Below are positions 22,336 to 33,510 of a stretch of 64,000 bases of DNA, piece after piece. The position numbers and the translations under genes are program-made. The stretch spans positions 1 through 64,000 of the forward strand of contig JAJIRX010000869.1 in NCBI GenBank assembly GCA_023853785.1. The letters run 5' to 3'. The notes under the pieces were generated by a model. The model had not been told where the DNA came from, did no database searches, and saw nothing but the letters and a program-made list of their open reading frames with translations. Positions within the stretch are counted from its first letter, which is position 1, and every line of letters starts with the position of its first letter. This stretch comes from Psilocybe azurescens. Taxonomy: Eukaryota; Basidiomycota; Agaricomycetes; Agaricales; Agrocybaceae.

Positions 22336-23326
22336 TATTACATGTCACATATATATGGTTATGAGCTGATGTCTGTGTGTTATAATGTTGCGACAGGCTT
22401 GTGAACGTCATAATGCTAAATAGGATTTTTCTTGCTTTCCTGATGCCGAAGGATGGTTCGCATTACCTAATGCTATCATGAGAGGCGGCGTCAATGGACG
22501 GCCTATTCAAATAGATTGCACTGTAAGTCCGTTTCATTCTGAAACACTGTCCTCCTTTTAAGTAACATCCTTCGTTTTACAAGTTACATATAGGGGAACC
22601 GGTACGCTCTACACTTTGGAAAGCATCCCATTTGAACTAATTGTGCTTTTTCATCCAGCGGTCATATAGTCGAGGGACCACCATTCCATGCTATTTGACC
22701 TTTTCGAGCGACGATCTACATTCTCTTCGGCTTATTTGCAATCCAAATGCGCCTCTCGTACGCCTGACTCGACGTCTACGACAGTTCGAAGCACGCAAAG
22801 TACAAGCTCAATCATCGAGTTCGGTAACTCCTTTTCGAGACGAAGGCACCACTGAATATGACAACGAATGTATCCTTACAAAGTGCACTATATTGACTCT
22901 GGCGATGTGGCGCACGCCTTCGAAGGAAGTCCTTGAGAGTTTGGATTACAACAGCTGTTACCTTGAGGGGGAAATCCATTTGGAAGATAGCCTACTGCCG
23001 AGCTACTCAAGCCGTCTTTTTACAGTCGAGGTGCGAGACCCCCTCCCAACCTTTCAACATTGTTTAACGTATCTGTTCAGTATCATGTGGAGTTGCTTCC
23101 TCCTATTTCAGAGATATTCAAGATTTCGTCTGACATGGACACCGAGACTAAAGATGGGAAGGGTATTTTGGCTTCTAGTCTCGTCACTATTACGACACTC
23201 CGTGCACCTGGGGAACCTGCTCCTATAACTTTCAGTGATCCTCCTACATACGCAAAATTTCCAGAGGCCACGAAAGAGGAGCCCGAGTGGAACAATCGTT
23301 CTCTCGAACAATTCGGGCTAATCTAA

Positions 23327-25899
23327 TAAACTGTAAGAAGCTGTGGCTATCATGTAGTATATTGTAGATTATTGGCCCATGTTAATCTGGGCATTGGTGG
23401 CAGACCGTTCATGTTCCTCCACACTCATAGCAAAATTGCTGATTGCACAAGGAGCATGTCATCTAGAAGTTAAGTATAATCAGATCAATACATCATTTAA
23501 ATGGTATGTCTCGATAGGAGGTATATGTTATTTTACTTACACAGAAGCATCCCTCCGTGGGTTGTATTTACGCACCGCACTTTGGGCAGCATTGCGTCCA
23601 ATTGGCCAACCATTCTTCGCTCGTCTCAAATTACGTAGCTACTTGCGGCTGAGGCTTACCTACTCTCCTAGCCTCTGTTGCCTGAAAGCGTGGAACATGA
23701 CGATACAGAACACCGGCGGTGTGCGTCCTCTCGAACGATTGTACCCACACTATATCTGTATTATTTGTAGTGACAGTCATGTATCGGTTCGAAATTTGCA
23801 CCAGAACAAGGCAGTCAAAACGGGGACCGTGCCTAGATAACATAACCATAAAAGTGAGATGAGACTTCAAGACGCCAGGCAATCCGGAGGAGGCCATCGT
23901 GCCATATACATCTGCATACTCTACAGAAAGTGAATCTGCATTTTGAACACTCTATATCTGCTCCATGCGTCGTCTTTCGACTTGTATCGTGATCGAATGC
24001 AGGCTTCACTGGACTTTCGCAGGCCGGATATGTATGGTCTATATCTGGTGCGAAATCATATCAGCATAGAGTGAATATTGCACACTAAAAATTGATATCA
24101 CCTTACTCAAATTCACGCTTTTCTTTAAGCTATTTCCGTCTATTCAATACCTCATCAGACAGAATGTGTCTAATTTATGCCTCGATTGCCACCTTTTTGA
24201 TCTTCATGCACGCAGGATCGATATAGGGTTTCCTAGCGCGCCTTCGCGAACGAGGTCTAGAATTCCTCTATACAGCCTTTGCAGAATGTGTGCGAGCAGG
24301 AAATGCGGATACATCGTGTTCCTTTGTCATATTCAAAGCATACGTCACAGAGATATGTTCCTTGAAGAAAAACTTTGTGCTTTACCTCGCTATCGTAGGT
24401 TAGTACAAGCTGAGCTAACCGACCCGGGGATCATGAAGAAGTCTTTGAATATGTAAATTTAATGCGTCAAACGACTAAAGTACATTGCTGACACTCACTT
24501 TATATTTTCCAATGTTCTTTCGGAGTCCCGATGAAACTATCCGCTGCATGTGAACTCTATCCAGGCGTCGAGGACTGTTTCCCCCGCTTTCATAAGACTA
24601 GAAGGTTGATGTGAGAGCATCGACCTGCAGAAACCATGACGAGTCGGTTTGAAGACTTCGAATGCTAGGGGGCTCCAAGAGGTGATACCGGGATGGCAGA
24701 GACACGTCGAGCTAGATTGGTGGAAGATACTGCATGGCTATAGTCACCGCAGGCAGGCGCTGAGCTCTCACAATCATACGGGGCGATTTGCACCCCCGTT
24801 TAGGCTGGCAAATCTATACTGAGCTGTAAATGAATAGTATCGACTGTGTTCGCTGGAAAAATTGAAGCATTCAAAATAAAATTCGGGTATATTGCCTAGA
24901 GGTTTTTGTGATCAGTAATCTCGATCTAAGCAGCACCAGGAGCATGAAAATCAACGGAGTACCAACCTTTATAACCTCGTATTCCGCCGACAGAAGAGCA
25001 GCGTACTCTGATTCGAGGTTCTGGTCCATAGTAGAGATTCTGCCTGGAAGAATATTGGACAATTGATATAAACATTGAAAAGGCCGTATTAGTGATTCAT
25101 CTCCATCAATCAACTCTTTTCTGGCGATTGAACAAATGGCTCTGAACGATGAGGTCTATGCGCTGAATAACGGTTTTTCTTGGAATAGTCGGGGAGAGTA
25201 GATATATTCGTTCTTGCAGAACTCATCATACAGTCTACATACACTTAAATGGCGAGGCCAATTAGCAGCAAGATAGCAGACATGGTATGAGACACGCACT
25301 AAGGTCTAAAGTTTAACACATAGTCGTAGTGCTCGGTCAGATATGCCTGTCCGACTCGTGCTTTATCGACTTTTCTGTGCTCTCAAATCCATCTAGGTCA
25401 TAGTATATGTCAGCCTCAACGAATATTAGCAACAAGTTCGCAACAAGTCAAGCTCAAGAATGGTAAACTGCGGCTGTGATGGCGTGGAAATATAAGTTTT
25501 ATTTGGCCAGGTGCCTCCGATCAAGCCATCACTCAACCATCACTTAGCTTAAACCGCGCGTTATGCCGCAAGCCCAACATAAACCTATCTATCCACATTA
25601 TACGGAGACTACATGGCATATGCGAGATATCTGGTGGAAATTTATCTTCTATTTGGCTAGCTCAACAGGGTGCACACGGAAATCAGTTGAATTCACGACC
25701 CCGTCGAGGTGATTCTTCTGTTAGTTGCTGTAAGTCTTATTTTACATGTTACACTCTGTTACATTAATTGCTGTCAGTCGCGAGTCAGGATGCCGAGAAG
25801 GCGAGTGATCGTCATCAATTCACCGGCCCTGGGGCCTGAGTGGCTCGTCCGATTATATTTGATGCGAAAAAAAACACAATTTGTCTCGCCGAACTTACT
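23327..25899. other. Gene-poor interval
   Basis: About 2.6 kb with only short open frames. One frame at about 24265-24395 (plus) reads AFAECVRAGNADTSCSFVIF and looks gene-like but has no recognisable family or partners. Frames around 23660-23900 and 24870-25110 are probably chance. The last ~150 bases would hold the DUF4246 promoter. Confidence 0.4.
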
Positions 25900-27916
25900 A
25901 TGTCTGCGCCAACTACAACTGCAGCCAGCAAAAGAACTCAGTTTCCAGGCTTCGGACGTCCTCTCAACTATGTTCCGCAGAAGGACGACCCAGACTACAC
26001 TGGACCGCTCTTTCCGAACGCGTTGAGCAATCTAAATATCGACGGTGGCTGCATCGCGTACTTTTTTTTTTGTGCCTTGACTTGTGTATGCATTTCTGAT
26101 GACTTGGCTAAATAGGTTACCATTGACCACTCTACGAGAATTCACGATGCTCAGATTCATGAATATCATTACTGATAAACCGGATTGGCATGTCAAGGTA
26201 GATGTCTCTTTATATTTGATCGGTTTAATTCTAGATCATAATCACAATGCAGATTAACGATGAAGAGATTTCGAGTAAATGGAAAACCGAAGCATTTGCT
26301 TCAGACTGGGATATGACAAATAAGATGGTCGACTGGTGTATCAGTGAGCTCCGACACAAAGCAACGTTTTTTGCTGCTTCCTCGCTAGTCCACCTCCCAT
26401 CATCGTCTATGATGGTAACGTGATAAAATCCGACTTCGCCGTTTCACAGGAGCTCAAACTCGAGCTCCAGCGTGCTGTTATCGCATTTGAAGAGAGGATA
26501 CCAGAGAGGCTCAAGGACTGGCACCCCAATTCAGAGGAGAAAGTGTGGGATTTGGTCCATCCTTCGCTGTTTCCTCTTGTGTACGGTCGCACACGGGTTT
26601 TGGCGAATGGCGAAACTACCAGCCTTGAAGACTTTGTACATCGCTGTGGACAGGGAGAAATTGTGCCCGTTCCTGACGCCGCGGATACGCAAGAATTCAT
26701 TGGCAAGCTGCATCTGTGGATTTCGGATGATCTCAAGAACCCATTTAGCGCCAAATTTCAATGGCTCCCCTCTGAAGTCGATATCTCTGGAGATGAAGCA
26801 AGGTACAGTAATTTATGTTCGTCTGGTTTAACCGGCAGAAGTATTGACTTGATACAAGAATAACGACCTACATTAATAATCTACATCCTCGCGAAGAGAA
26901 ACCACTATATGACCTTATTGCGAAATTAATCACTGTCTCTATTCCGCTATGGGACTTAACGCTAGCACCTATACGAAATGGGTCCTTCTTTAAGCACAAG
27001 CAAAGAATTGAATTCACGGGTGTACAATACGATCCCGATCCTATAAAAGGTCCGCGGGAAGAATGGCCCCAACAAGGACCTTCTGAAGATTATCACGACT
27101 GTTGGCGGCGCAGAAAAGAGTGGTTCCGCGCGACACGAAAGCTTGTTCTGCCTGAACCCAAGGATATATTCGAGCCCCTACAGCCCCCTCCTAGCTTCAG
27201 TTTGAAGGAAAAGTTTGGAAATCGAGGTTTACAGGTTATAGTCAAATTGGCTAACATACAGTTAACTCCAGAGAAACAGGAGTACCATGGCGGCTCATGG
27301 CATGTCGAAGGGCAAATGGTATGCGTCCCTTTCCTACCTTTTTACACAAATTCAACTTAAATTTTGACGTCAGAACGAGCACATCGTCGCGACGTCTCTA
27401 TATTATTACTCATGCAGTAATATTACGACTTCTACGCTTTCCTTCAGGCAACAATCAAATCCAGCGGACACAGATGAAATGGTCTATGACCAAGATGAAC
27501 ACGAATGGCTATCCAAGATCTTTGGATGTGAACGAGACGGCCCTGCTATACAAGACGTAGGCAGCGTAGAGACTCGGGAAGGACGCCTTTTGACATTCCC
27601 TAATATCTTGCAACATCGTGTTGGACCTTTCAAACTTGACGACCCCACCAAGCCAGGCCATCGCAAGATCGTCGCGCTGTTCCTTGTTGACCCAAATATC
27701 AAAATCATCAGCACTGCTAACGTTCCTTGTCAGAGGCAGGATTGGTGGTGGGAGGTGACGAGGTCTCTGCAAGCCAAGGAGCAAAAGTCCTCCTCTTCCC
27801 TGGGCGGGCCGGAAAGTGACGGTAACCTTGCCAAACTTCCGCGCGAGCTCCAAGACCTTATATTAGAGGACGTCGATTTTCCTATCAGCCTGCACGAAGC
27901 TAAAAGTTGCGATTAG
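25900..27916 (+). CDS. DUF4246 family protein (2OG/Fe(II) dioxygenase-like), one frame problem
   Basis: ATG at 25900 gives MSAPTTTAASKRTQFPGFGR. Exon 1 is 25900-26057, exon 2 26116-26197, exon 3 from 26253. Family blocks: TTLREFTMLRFMNIITDKP, VIKSDFAVSQEL, EEKVWDLVHPSLFPLVYGRT, ITTYINNLHP, PIPLWDLTLAPI-type region, then HGGSWHVEGQM (27283) spliced to NEHIVATSLYYYS (27375), and LLTFPNILQHRVGPF. The HxE in WHVEG and a later His (LQHRV or GHRKIV) could form a metal triad, and LVDPN follows, as in 2OG-type enzymes; the reaction is unknown. A one-base frame change is needed near 26362-26386 (T6 run), because exon 3 otherwise ends at TGA before YDGNVIKSD. The stop is at 27916. DUF4246 proteins are common and often multicopy in Basidiomycota. 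Confidence 0.75.
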
Positions 27917-28803
27917 AGTTGATGGAGGAGCGGAAAGACTTTGTCATCAGGCACGAAAGAGGATTCGAAAATAGTAGGACCATCTCATTATGTGAGCACT
28001 GAAAAATTGCTATCGTTTTTTGTAAGTAGTACACCGGGAAACTTTAATCATATCTACTGGTTCACTATCCTATTTACCTGACAACAGCATTCATTCAGCC
28101 GCCTTGGAAAAGAGAATCGCTATACAATAATGACTAGTCGCCCAAGATTTGCGAGGAAGTCTTTTCACAAGATCATGGTTCTCAAATCTTTTCAGTCAAC
28201 CTGCGTATGGCGACTATGACCATAAGGTAAAGCGTAGCAAATGTAGGACACAACTCGTGGAAATCTACGCCAATCCAAACATAAGAGCGGATGCCCAAGC
28301 TTCCACCCCTCTAGAATGGTTTGGTTTTCCTTTGATAGACTGCTGGAACATATATTTTCTCCTCTATCTTCCGGTAAAATTTAGGGATTCGCAGTCATGT
28401 GAAGCTGAGGCCGTAGTACTGCAGGGAGAGAGGTACGCATCACAGTAGACGCGGTATTTTCCATGGGTTACCTAGGTGGACTGGCTGGTTGTGCATGGAT
28501 TTAGGATAGATTCACACAAGTCTCTCTTCACACGCTTTCCTATTCTCAACCTCCATCAATGGCGCTCTTCGAATCGTAACGAGCCGCCGCAGCCGCGGTT
28601 GTATTTTTAAAATTTCCTGCGCCCGCAGTTAATGTAGTACTTACAACATCACATTGAGAAAGGACAGGCGAGGACATACATGTGCTGCCCGACCTCTGCG
28701 GCATTGAACCGAGGTCATCCGCGTAATTGGCATGTGCTTGTAAGGATAGTCCCAGTTTATAAGTGGCTCCATCTCAGAATCTCGGTAGTGATCTCCACCC
28801 AAC
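27917..28803. other. Intergenic, no gene seen
   Basis: Downstream of the DUF4246 gene and upstream of the first carboxypeptidase. The plus-strand frame 28149-28448 has no family resemblance and poor splice context. Nothing else supported. Confidence 0.4.
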
Positions 28804-30967
28804 ATGATCTGGTCCGAGTTATTTGTTGCTGGACTTTTTTCTTTGCGCACTATTGCTGGGACAGTGGCCCCGCAAAGCTCTCAGTCTGTGCTAGCCGGTA
28901 CGTGCTGAAATCTCGTATTTAATCCAGAGGTGGTAACATTTCTACCGTTACAGGGTGGAGTCAGCCTTATGACGAGGGGCTTTTCACGCCGACTGAGAAT
29001 TTATCAGCATTATCTGAAACTGAGTTCCGGAAGCTTGACCATCCAGAGTTTCCGCGTCACAGCGTTCGAGTAAAGAAATCGAAGTTCTGCGATGGAACAG
29101 TCAAGTATGTTCCAAATTTAATCATAAGGTTGGATTTGAGAGGTTAAACACATTCATTATAGCTCGTACACTGGATACATTGATGTGGAGGCCCGGCATC
29201 TGTTCTTTTACTTTTTCGAAAGCAGAAATGACCCTGACAAAGACGACGTCATTTTCTGGACCAACGGAGGCTCGTATCCAGCTTTTTGACTGTCCTGTAA
29301 ATTTTGAGGGCTTACGATCGTACCTACAGGACCTGGTGCCTCCTCTGCCACCGGTTTGTTCATGGAACTCGGTATGATTTATGATTTCCTTGTTTACGAA
29401 AGTAGAATTCTGACTCAATGTACAACAAGGTCCTTGCAGGGTCCTGGACGCTGATGGCGCCAAGTTCCATCCGGAATCCTGGAATTCGAACGCCAACATT
29501 TTCTTTATTGACCAGCCCGTTGGCGTTGGTTACTCATACGCCGACTACGGCGAGACTGTGGTTCGTCGATGTTATTTTAAATCACCTCCACCTGTGTTAA
29601 TAATAACCCCTGACATGGCAGACAACTACGGAGGAAGCAGCGAAAGACATCGCTGCATTTGTTGCCATCTTCTTTGAACACTTCAGTAAACTTAAAGGAA
29701 GAGCGTTCCACATGGCGGGCGAGTCCTATGGGGTCAGTGTCTTGTTTTTTGTTTCGAAGCTTTCATTTCATACTCTCTCAACACAGGGCCGCTACCTTCC
29801 TCTGTTTGCTGCTGAAATTTATGACCAAAACAGCAAGTTCGAAAAGACAGGGGTGACGCCTATCAACTTGTCGTCCATCATGATCGGTAATATTTCATGT
29901 GGAATTTGAAGAAACCTTGCCGATAGCCTTGGGAATATGCAGGAAATGGACTTACGGATTTTTACACATTCATACCGGCCTTCTACGAAAAAGCATGCAC
30001 TGCCGCATCTGGGACTCCGGTCCTCGACATTAGGTAGGCATATCACTGCTAGCCAGTGCACTTTTTTAACCACGCCATTCCAGAACTTGCATCATAATGA
30101 AACAAGATGTTCGTCCGTTATATTCTTTGGCGCAGGATCACACTGACCCAGTCTGTCGCTGCTCACAGCTTCCTAGATGCAAAAATTGGCTAAAGGAATC
30201 CTGCATAGACCAATTCGACAATATCGCATGCGGTGCCGCTGTTGACTTTTGCTTTGGGCATTTATATGAACCTTTCGTTGCTTCTGGTACGCCAATGTTA
30301 CAACATTGTAAGACTCTGACTTATCTCGTGACACAGGCCTAAATCCTTACGATCTCACTCGCACCTGCGAAAGCACTCTAGACGATACTTTCTGCTATGC
30401 AGCTAGACGGTACGTATTTTTAATCAACCACTGTATTTGCGAAACTAATGTTTTATACATCAGGCATATAGAGCACTACCTCAATCTCCCTGAAATTAGG
30501 TCAACCCTCGGAGTTGATCCCAAAGTATCCAATTATACCCTCAACTCAAATAAGGTTAATGCCGAATTTACAAAGAACCTCGACCCGTTTCATCCAACCT
30601 ACGAATACGTTGCGGCTCTGCTGGATCGCGGTGTAAGAGTTCTCATATACGTAGGGCGGAACGATTGGGTTTGCAATCACCTGGGAATTGAAGCGTGGAC
30701 AACACGGTTTGAATGGAGTGGACATGATGAGTTTGCATCTCAACCATTGAGGGAGTGGGCTGTAGACGGTAAAAGGCCGGGTTGACAAGAAAAGCGAAGG
30801 GTTTGACGTATGCTACCATTGATGGTGCTGGCCACTTGGTACGTTTTTTCGCTCTTAAGTAATGAATATCATATCTAACCTTTGGTCTCATTGCAAAGGC
30901 ACCTTACGATAAACCTAAAGAGTCTTTGGCACTCGTCAACAGGTGGTTAAGTAACGAAGAGCTATAG
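28804..30967 (+). CDS. Serine carboxypeptidase (peptidase S10), tandem copy 1, frameshifted before the catalytic His
   Basis: ATG 28804 begins [19 protein letters not shown], a signal-peptide-like start, spliced at 28898 to [15 protein letters not shown]. Family blocks: [73 protein letters not shown] (catalytic Ser; intron inside), [33 protein letters not shown] (catalytic Asp). The frame then breaks at AAAA (30771-30774): the tandem copy reads DGKKAG here, which needs one more A. Beyond it the expected [12 protein letters not shown] (catalytic His) and [11 protein letters not shown], stop 30967, are present in the shifted frame. Enzymes of this family trim C-terminal residues in the vacuole or outside the cell. 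If the base is missing only in the assembly, the gene is intact. Confidence 0.85.
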
Positions 30968-31283
30968 TCGATATTTGGTCGATACGAGCTGAATGTAGAC
31001 TATTATCGCGTTCATTAGTGAACCTATCCAGGCTTCTGAAATGCTACTCATTCAATGGTTATGGTAGACATTTCCGAATACAACACTATGCCAGTTGGCG
31101 CTTGCATTGAGGACCCCTGTATTTGAGAACCACCACGATCAATCTTATCTATAATCTTATCTTGTCTTACTGGGGTTCTCACACTTCCACTCGAACCATG
31201 TGCTCCGGTGGTACCGAATACGTCCCTCGACTTTACTTTAGCATGCGTTCCCATAGTGTACCTAGACTATCGCTTCAACCACC
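30968..31283. promoter_or_regulatory. Intergenic spacer between tandem carboxypeptidases
   Basis: This ~316-base spacer must contain the end of copy 1 and the promoter of copy 2. CTATAATCTTATCTTG near 31147 is AT-rich and could serve as a core promoter, but no motif is decisive. Confidence 0.25.
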
Positions 31284-33465
31284 ATGTTCTGGCTTACCAC
31301 AGTCTTAGTCGGATTGCTTTCCGGGAGCGCCTTCGCGTCGGCTCAAAGAAATTATCAACACACGTTTACTGGTGAGTCGTGTATTGCATCCATAATTTGC
31401 CAATGTTTAACACAAAGCAGGGGGTTATCAGCAATACAACGACGGGCTGTTCACACCAGCTGAAGACCTCTCAATCTTATCTGAGACAGAGTTTACGACG
31501 CTCGGTCATCCAGAATTTCCTCGCTATAGCGTGCGCGTCAAGAAGTCGCCTTTCTGCGACGAAACAGTGAAGTAAGAAATATAACTATGTGTCCAATGAA
31601 GTTAATGCGTACTGAACAAACACCTTGAAACAGATCATATACCGGATACATTGATATTGAAGCGCGTCATTTGTTTTTCTACTTCTTCGAGAGCAGAAAT
31701 GATCCCGACAAAGACGATGTCATTTTTTGGACCAACGGAGGTTTGCACCTAGCCGCTCTTGACATATGTCCTGGGACTGACAGTCTGTCTATGTTCAGGG
31801 CCTGGCTGCTCCTCTTCTCTTGGGCTCTTCATGGAACTCGGTGAGCACATTCGCTCAACTTTGCGCGTGCAATCTGACAAGCTATGCAACAGGTCCTTGC
31901 AGAGTGTCAGACGCCAACGGAACCAAATTCCATCCCGAATCATGGAACTCGAACGCAAACATCTTCTTCGTTGATCAGCCCATCGGTGTTGGATTCTCTT
32001 ACGCCGACTACGGCGAAGTTGTGGTACGTTGCCGTCGTACGAAATACGATGCACTCCACTCTTAATAACTTGATGAACAGAGTACAACGGAAGAGGCAGC
32101 CAAGGACATCGCCGCTTTTGTCGCCATATTCTTCGAGAATTTTAGTAAATTCAAAGGCAGGGCGTTCCACATGGCCGGAGAATCTTATGGAGTCAGTATA
32201 TCTCAGTCCACTATACGAATAACAAGTTTAAATATGCTTTCGCGTCACCTAGGGTCGCTATATCCCTGTTTTCGCAGCTGAAGTATACGACCAGAACAAG
32301 AAACTCGAACAGGCCGGAATGACTCCAATTAACCTGACTTCCATCATGATTGGTATGCACTGAAGCATGACTTGTTTGACGTAAGGAAAACACGACTGAA
32401 ATGGTGTAAATCACAGGAAATGGGATCACTGACTTTTACACCATGATTCCATCCTACTACGACATGGCATGTACTCCTGCATCTGTGGCGCCTATTCTTG
32501 ACATTTCGTGAGTCTTTCATCGCCGTCGTTTCCCATTGTTTGGCTAAATAGCTATGTAACCGTGCTAGAACATGTACCCGGATGAAGGAAACAGTTAGTC
32601 TTATCCTGCTGTTGACTCGCATGTTCGGTTCTTTATGCCCTTTCCCCAGATTCCGAGGTGCAAAAAATGGCTGAAGGCATCTTGCGTCGACCAACTCGAT
32701 GCCATTTCGTGCGAAGCTGCAAATACCTTCTGCGCCCAAGAACTTTCAGTCCCATTCTTTGCCTCCAGTAAGCTCATCCACCATTACTCAACCGACTATA
32801 GTATTTCCCCTAATCAAATCGTCAGATAAAAATCCTTACGATATAAGTCGCGACTGTGAAGGGGAAATCAGTGACACACTATGCTATCCAGTCACCAAGT
32901 GCGTATCTCATCGAATCACACACATAGCGCAGGACCTCATTCTCACACCTACGCATTATATCAGGTATATCTCATCGTACCTCGATCGCCCCGACGTCCG
33001 CTCGACACTCGGCGTCGACCCATCCATAACATCCAACTTCTCATCCTGCTCCATCGACGTAGGGGCTCGATTCTACGCGAAGCTGGACGAGTTCCACCCG
33101 ACCCACCACTACGTCTCGGCGCTGCTGGACCGCGGTGTCAAAGCCTTGATCTACGTCGGGCGCAACGACTGGATCTGCAACCACGTGGGAAACGAGCGGT
33201 GGACGCTCGAATTCGAATGGAGCGGGCATGCCGAGTTTAGCGTGCAGCCTTTGAGAGAGTGGATCGTGGATGGTAAGAAGGCAGGCATGGCGAGAAGTGC
33301 GCAGGGTCTGACATTCGCTACCGTCGATGGAGCTGGGCATATGGTTCGTATCTGTGTTCATTCGCTGTTCAGTGTCAATAATCTCACTCTTCTTAGGTTC
33401 CTTATGACAAGCCCAAGGAAGCACTTGAGCTCGTCAATAGATGGTTAAGCAACAAGGATTTGTAA
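31284..33465 (+). CDS. Serine carboxypeptidase (peptidase S10), tandem copy 2, intact
   Basis: ATG 31284 gives MFWLTTVLVGLLSGSAFASA, a clear signal peptide, then an intron and GYQQYNDGLFTPAEDLS. All family blocks follow with working splice sites: [85 protein letters not shown] (catalytic Ser near residue 207), NGITDFYTMIPSYYDMAC, GRNDWICNHVGNERW (Asp near 416), GLTFATVDGAGHM (His near 475), [11 protein letters not shown] and stop TAA 33463-33465. About 500 residues, normal for S10. Intron positions match copy 1, so the pair arose by tandem DNA duplication. Likely a secreted or vacuolar carboxypeptidase, used for protein breakdown. Convergent with the cullin gene, with only 45 bases between the stops. 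Confidence 0.9.
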
Positions 33466-33510
33466 CCGCCATTTCCCCAGAATACAATAATACAGTCAGC
33501 ATACATACGT

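Larger units (their letters stand above)
19734..23326 (+). pseudogene. Arrestin-like (alpha-arrestin) protein gene, interrupted
   Basis: Alpha-arrestins are adaptors that link membrane transporters to ubiquitin ligases. Family blocks in order: YSTISTSYQSAEPRNQ then HEHS-type HYEHSFFI (about 20040-20130), EEPVLGMLELDIDSP (20236), LQGRVWNGYSDVS (20367), IQRRLRPDNM and IKTDVLYVPSTIAEAASSKR (21095-21250), CFPDAEGWFALPNA (22430), GGVNGRPIQIDCT (22480), GEPRSYSRGTTIPCYLTF (22590-22700), then EYHVELLPPISEIF (23028-23120, spliced at 23031-23081). The last exon stops at 23326. Splice junctions downstream of 22419 all work. The N-terminal half has frame jumps, and about 1.1 kb of repeat-rich DNA (about 21300-22418) lies between two neighbouring family blocks. 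It could still be spliced as a long intron. The ATG at 19734 is tentative. Confidence 0.65.

Noticed and set aside
24166..24456. Cys-rich 96-codon plus-strand frame
   Set aside because: Cys pattern irregular, no zinc-finger spacing, and another frame of the same DNA looks equally good; not supported.
26350..26386. A 23-base GT...AG intron to fix the DUF4246 frame
   Set aside because: Far shorter than any other intron in the window (about 45-75 bases); a one-base frame error in the T6 run is more plausible.
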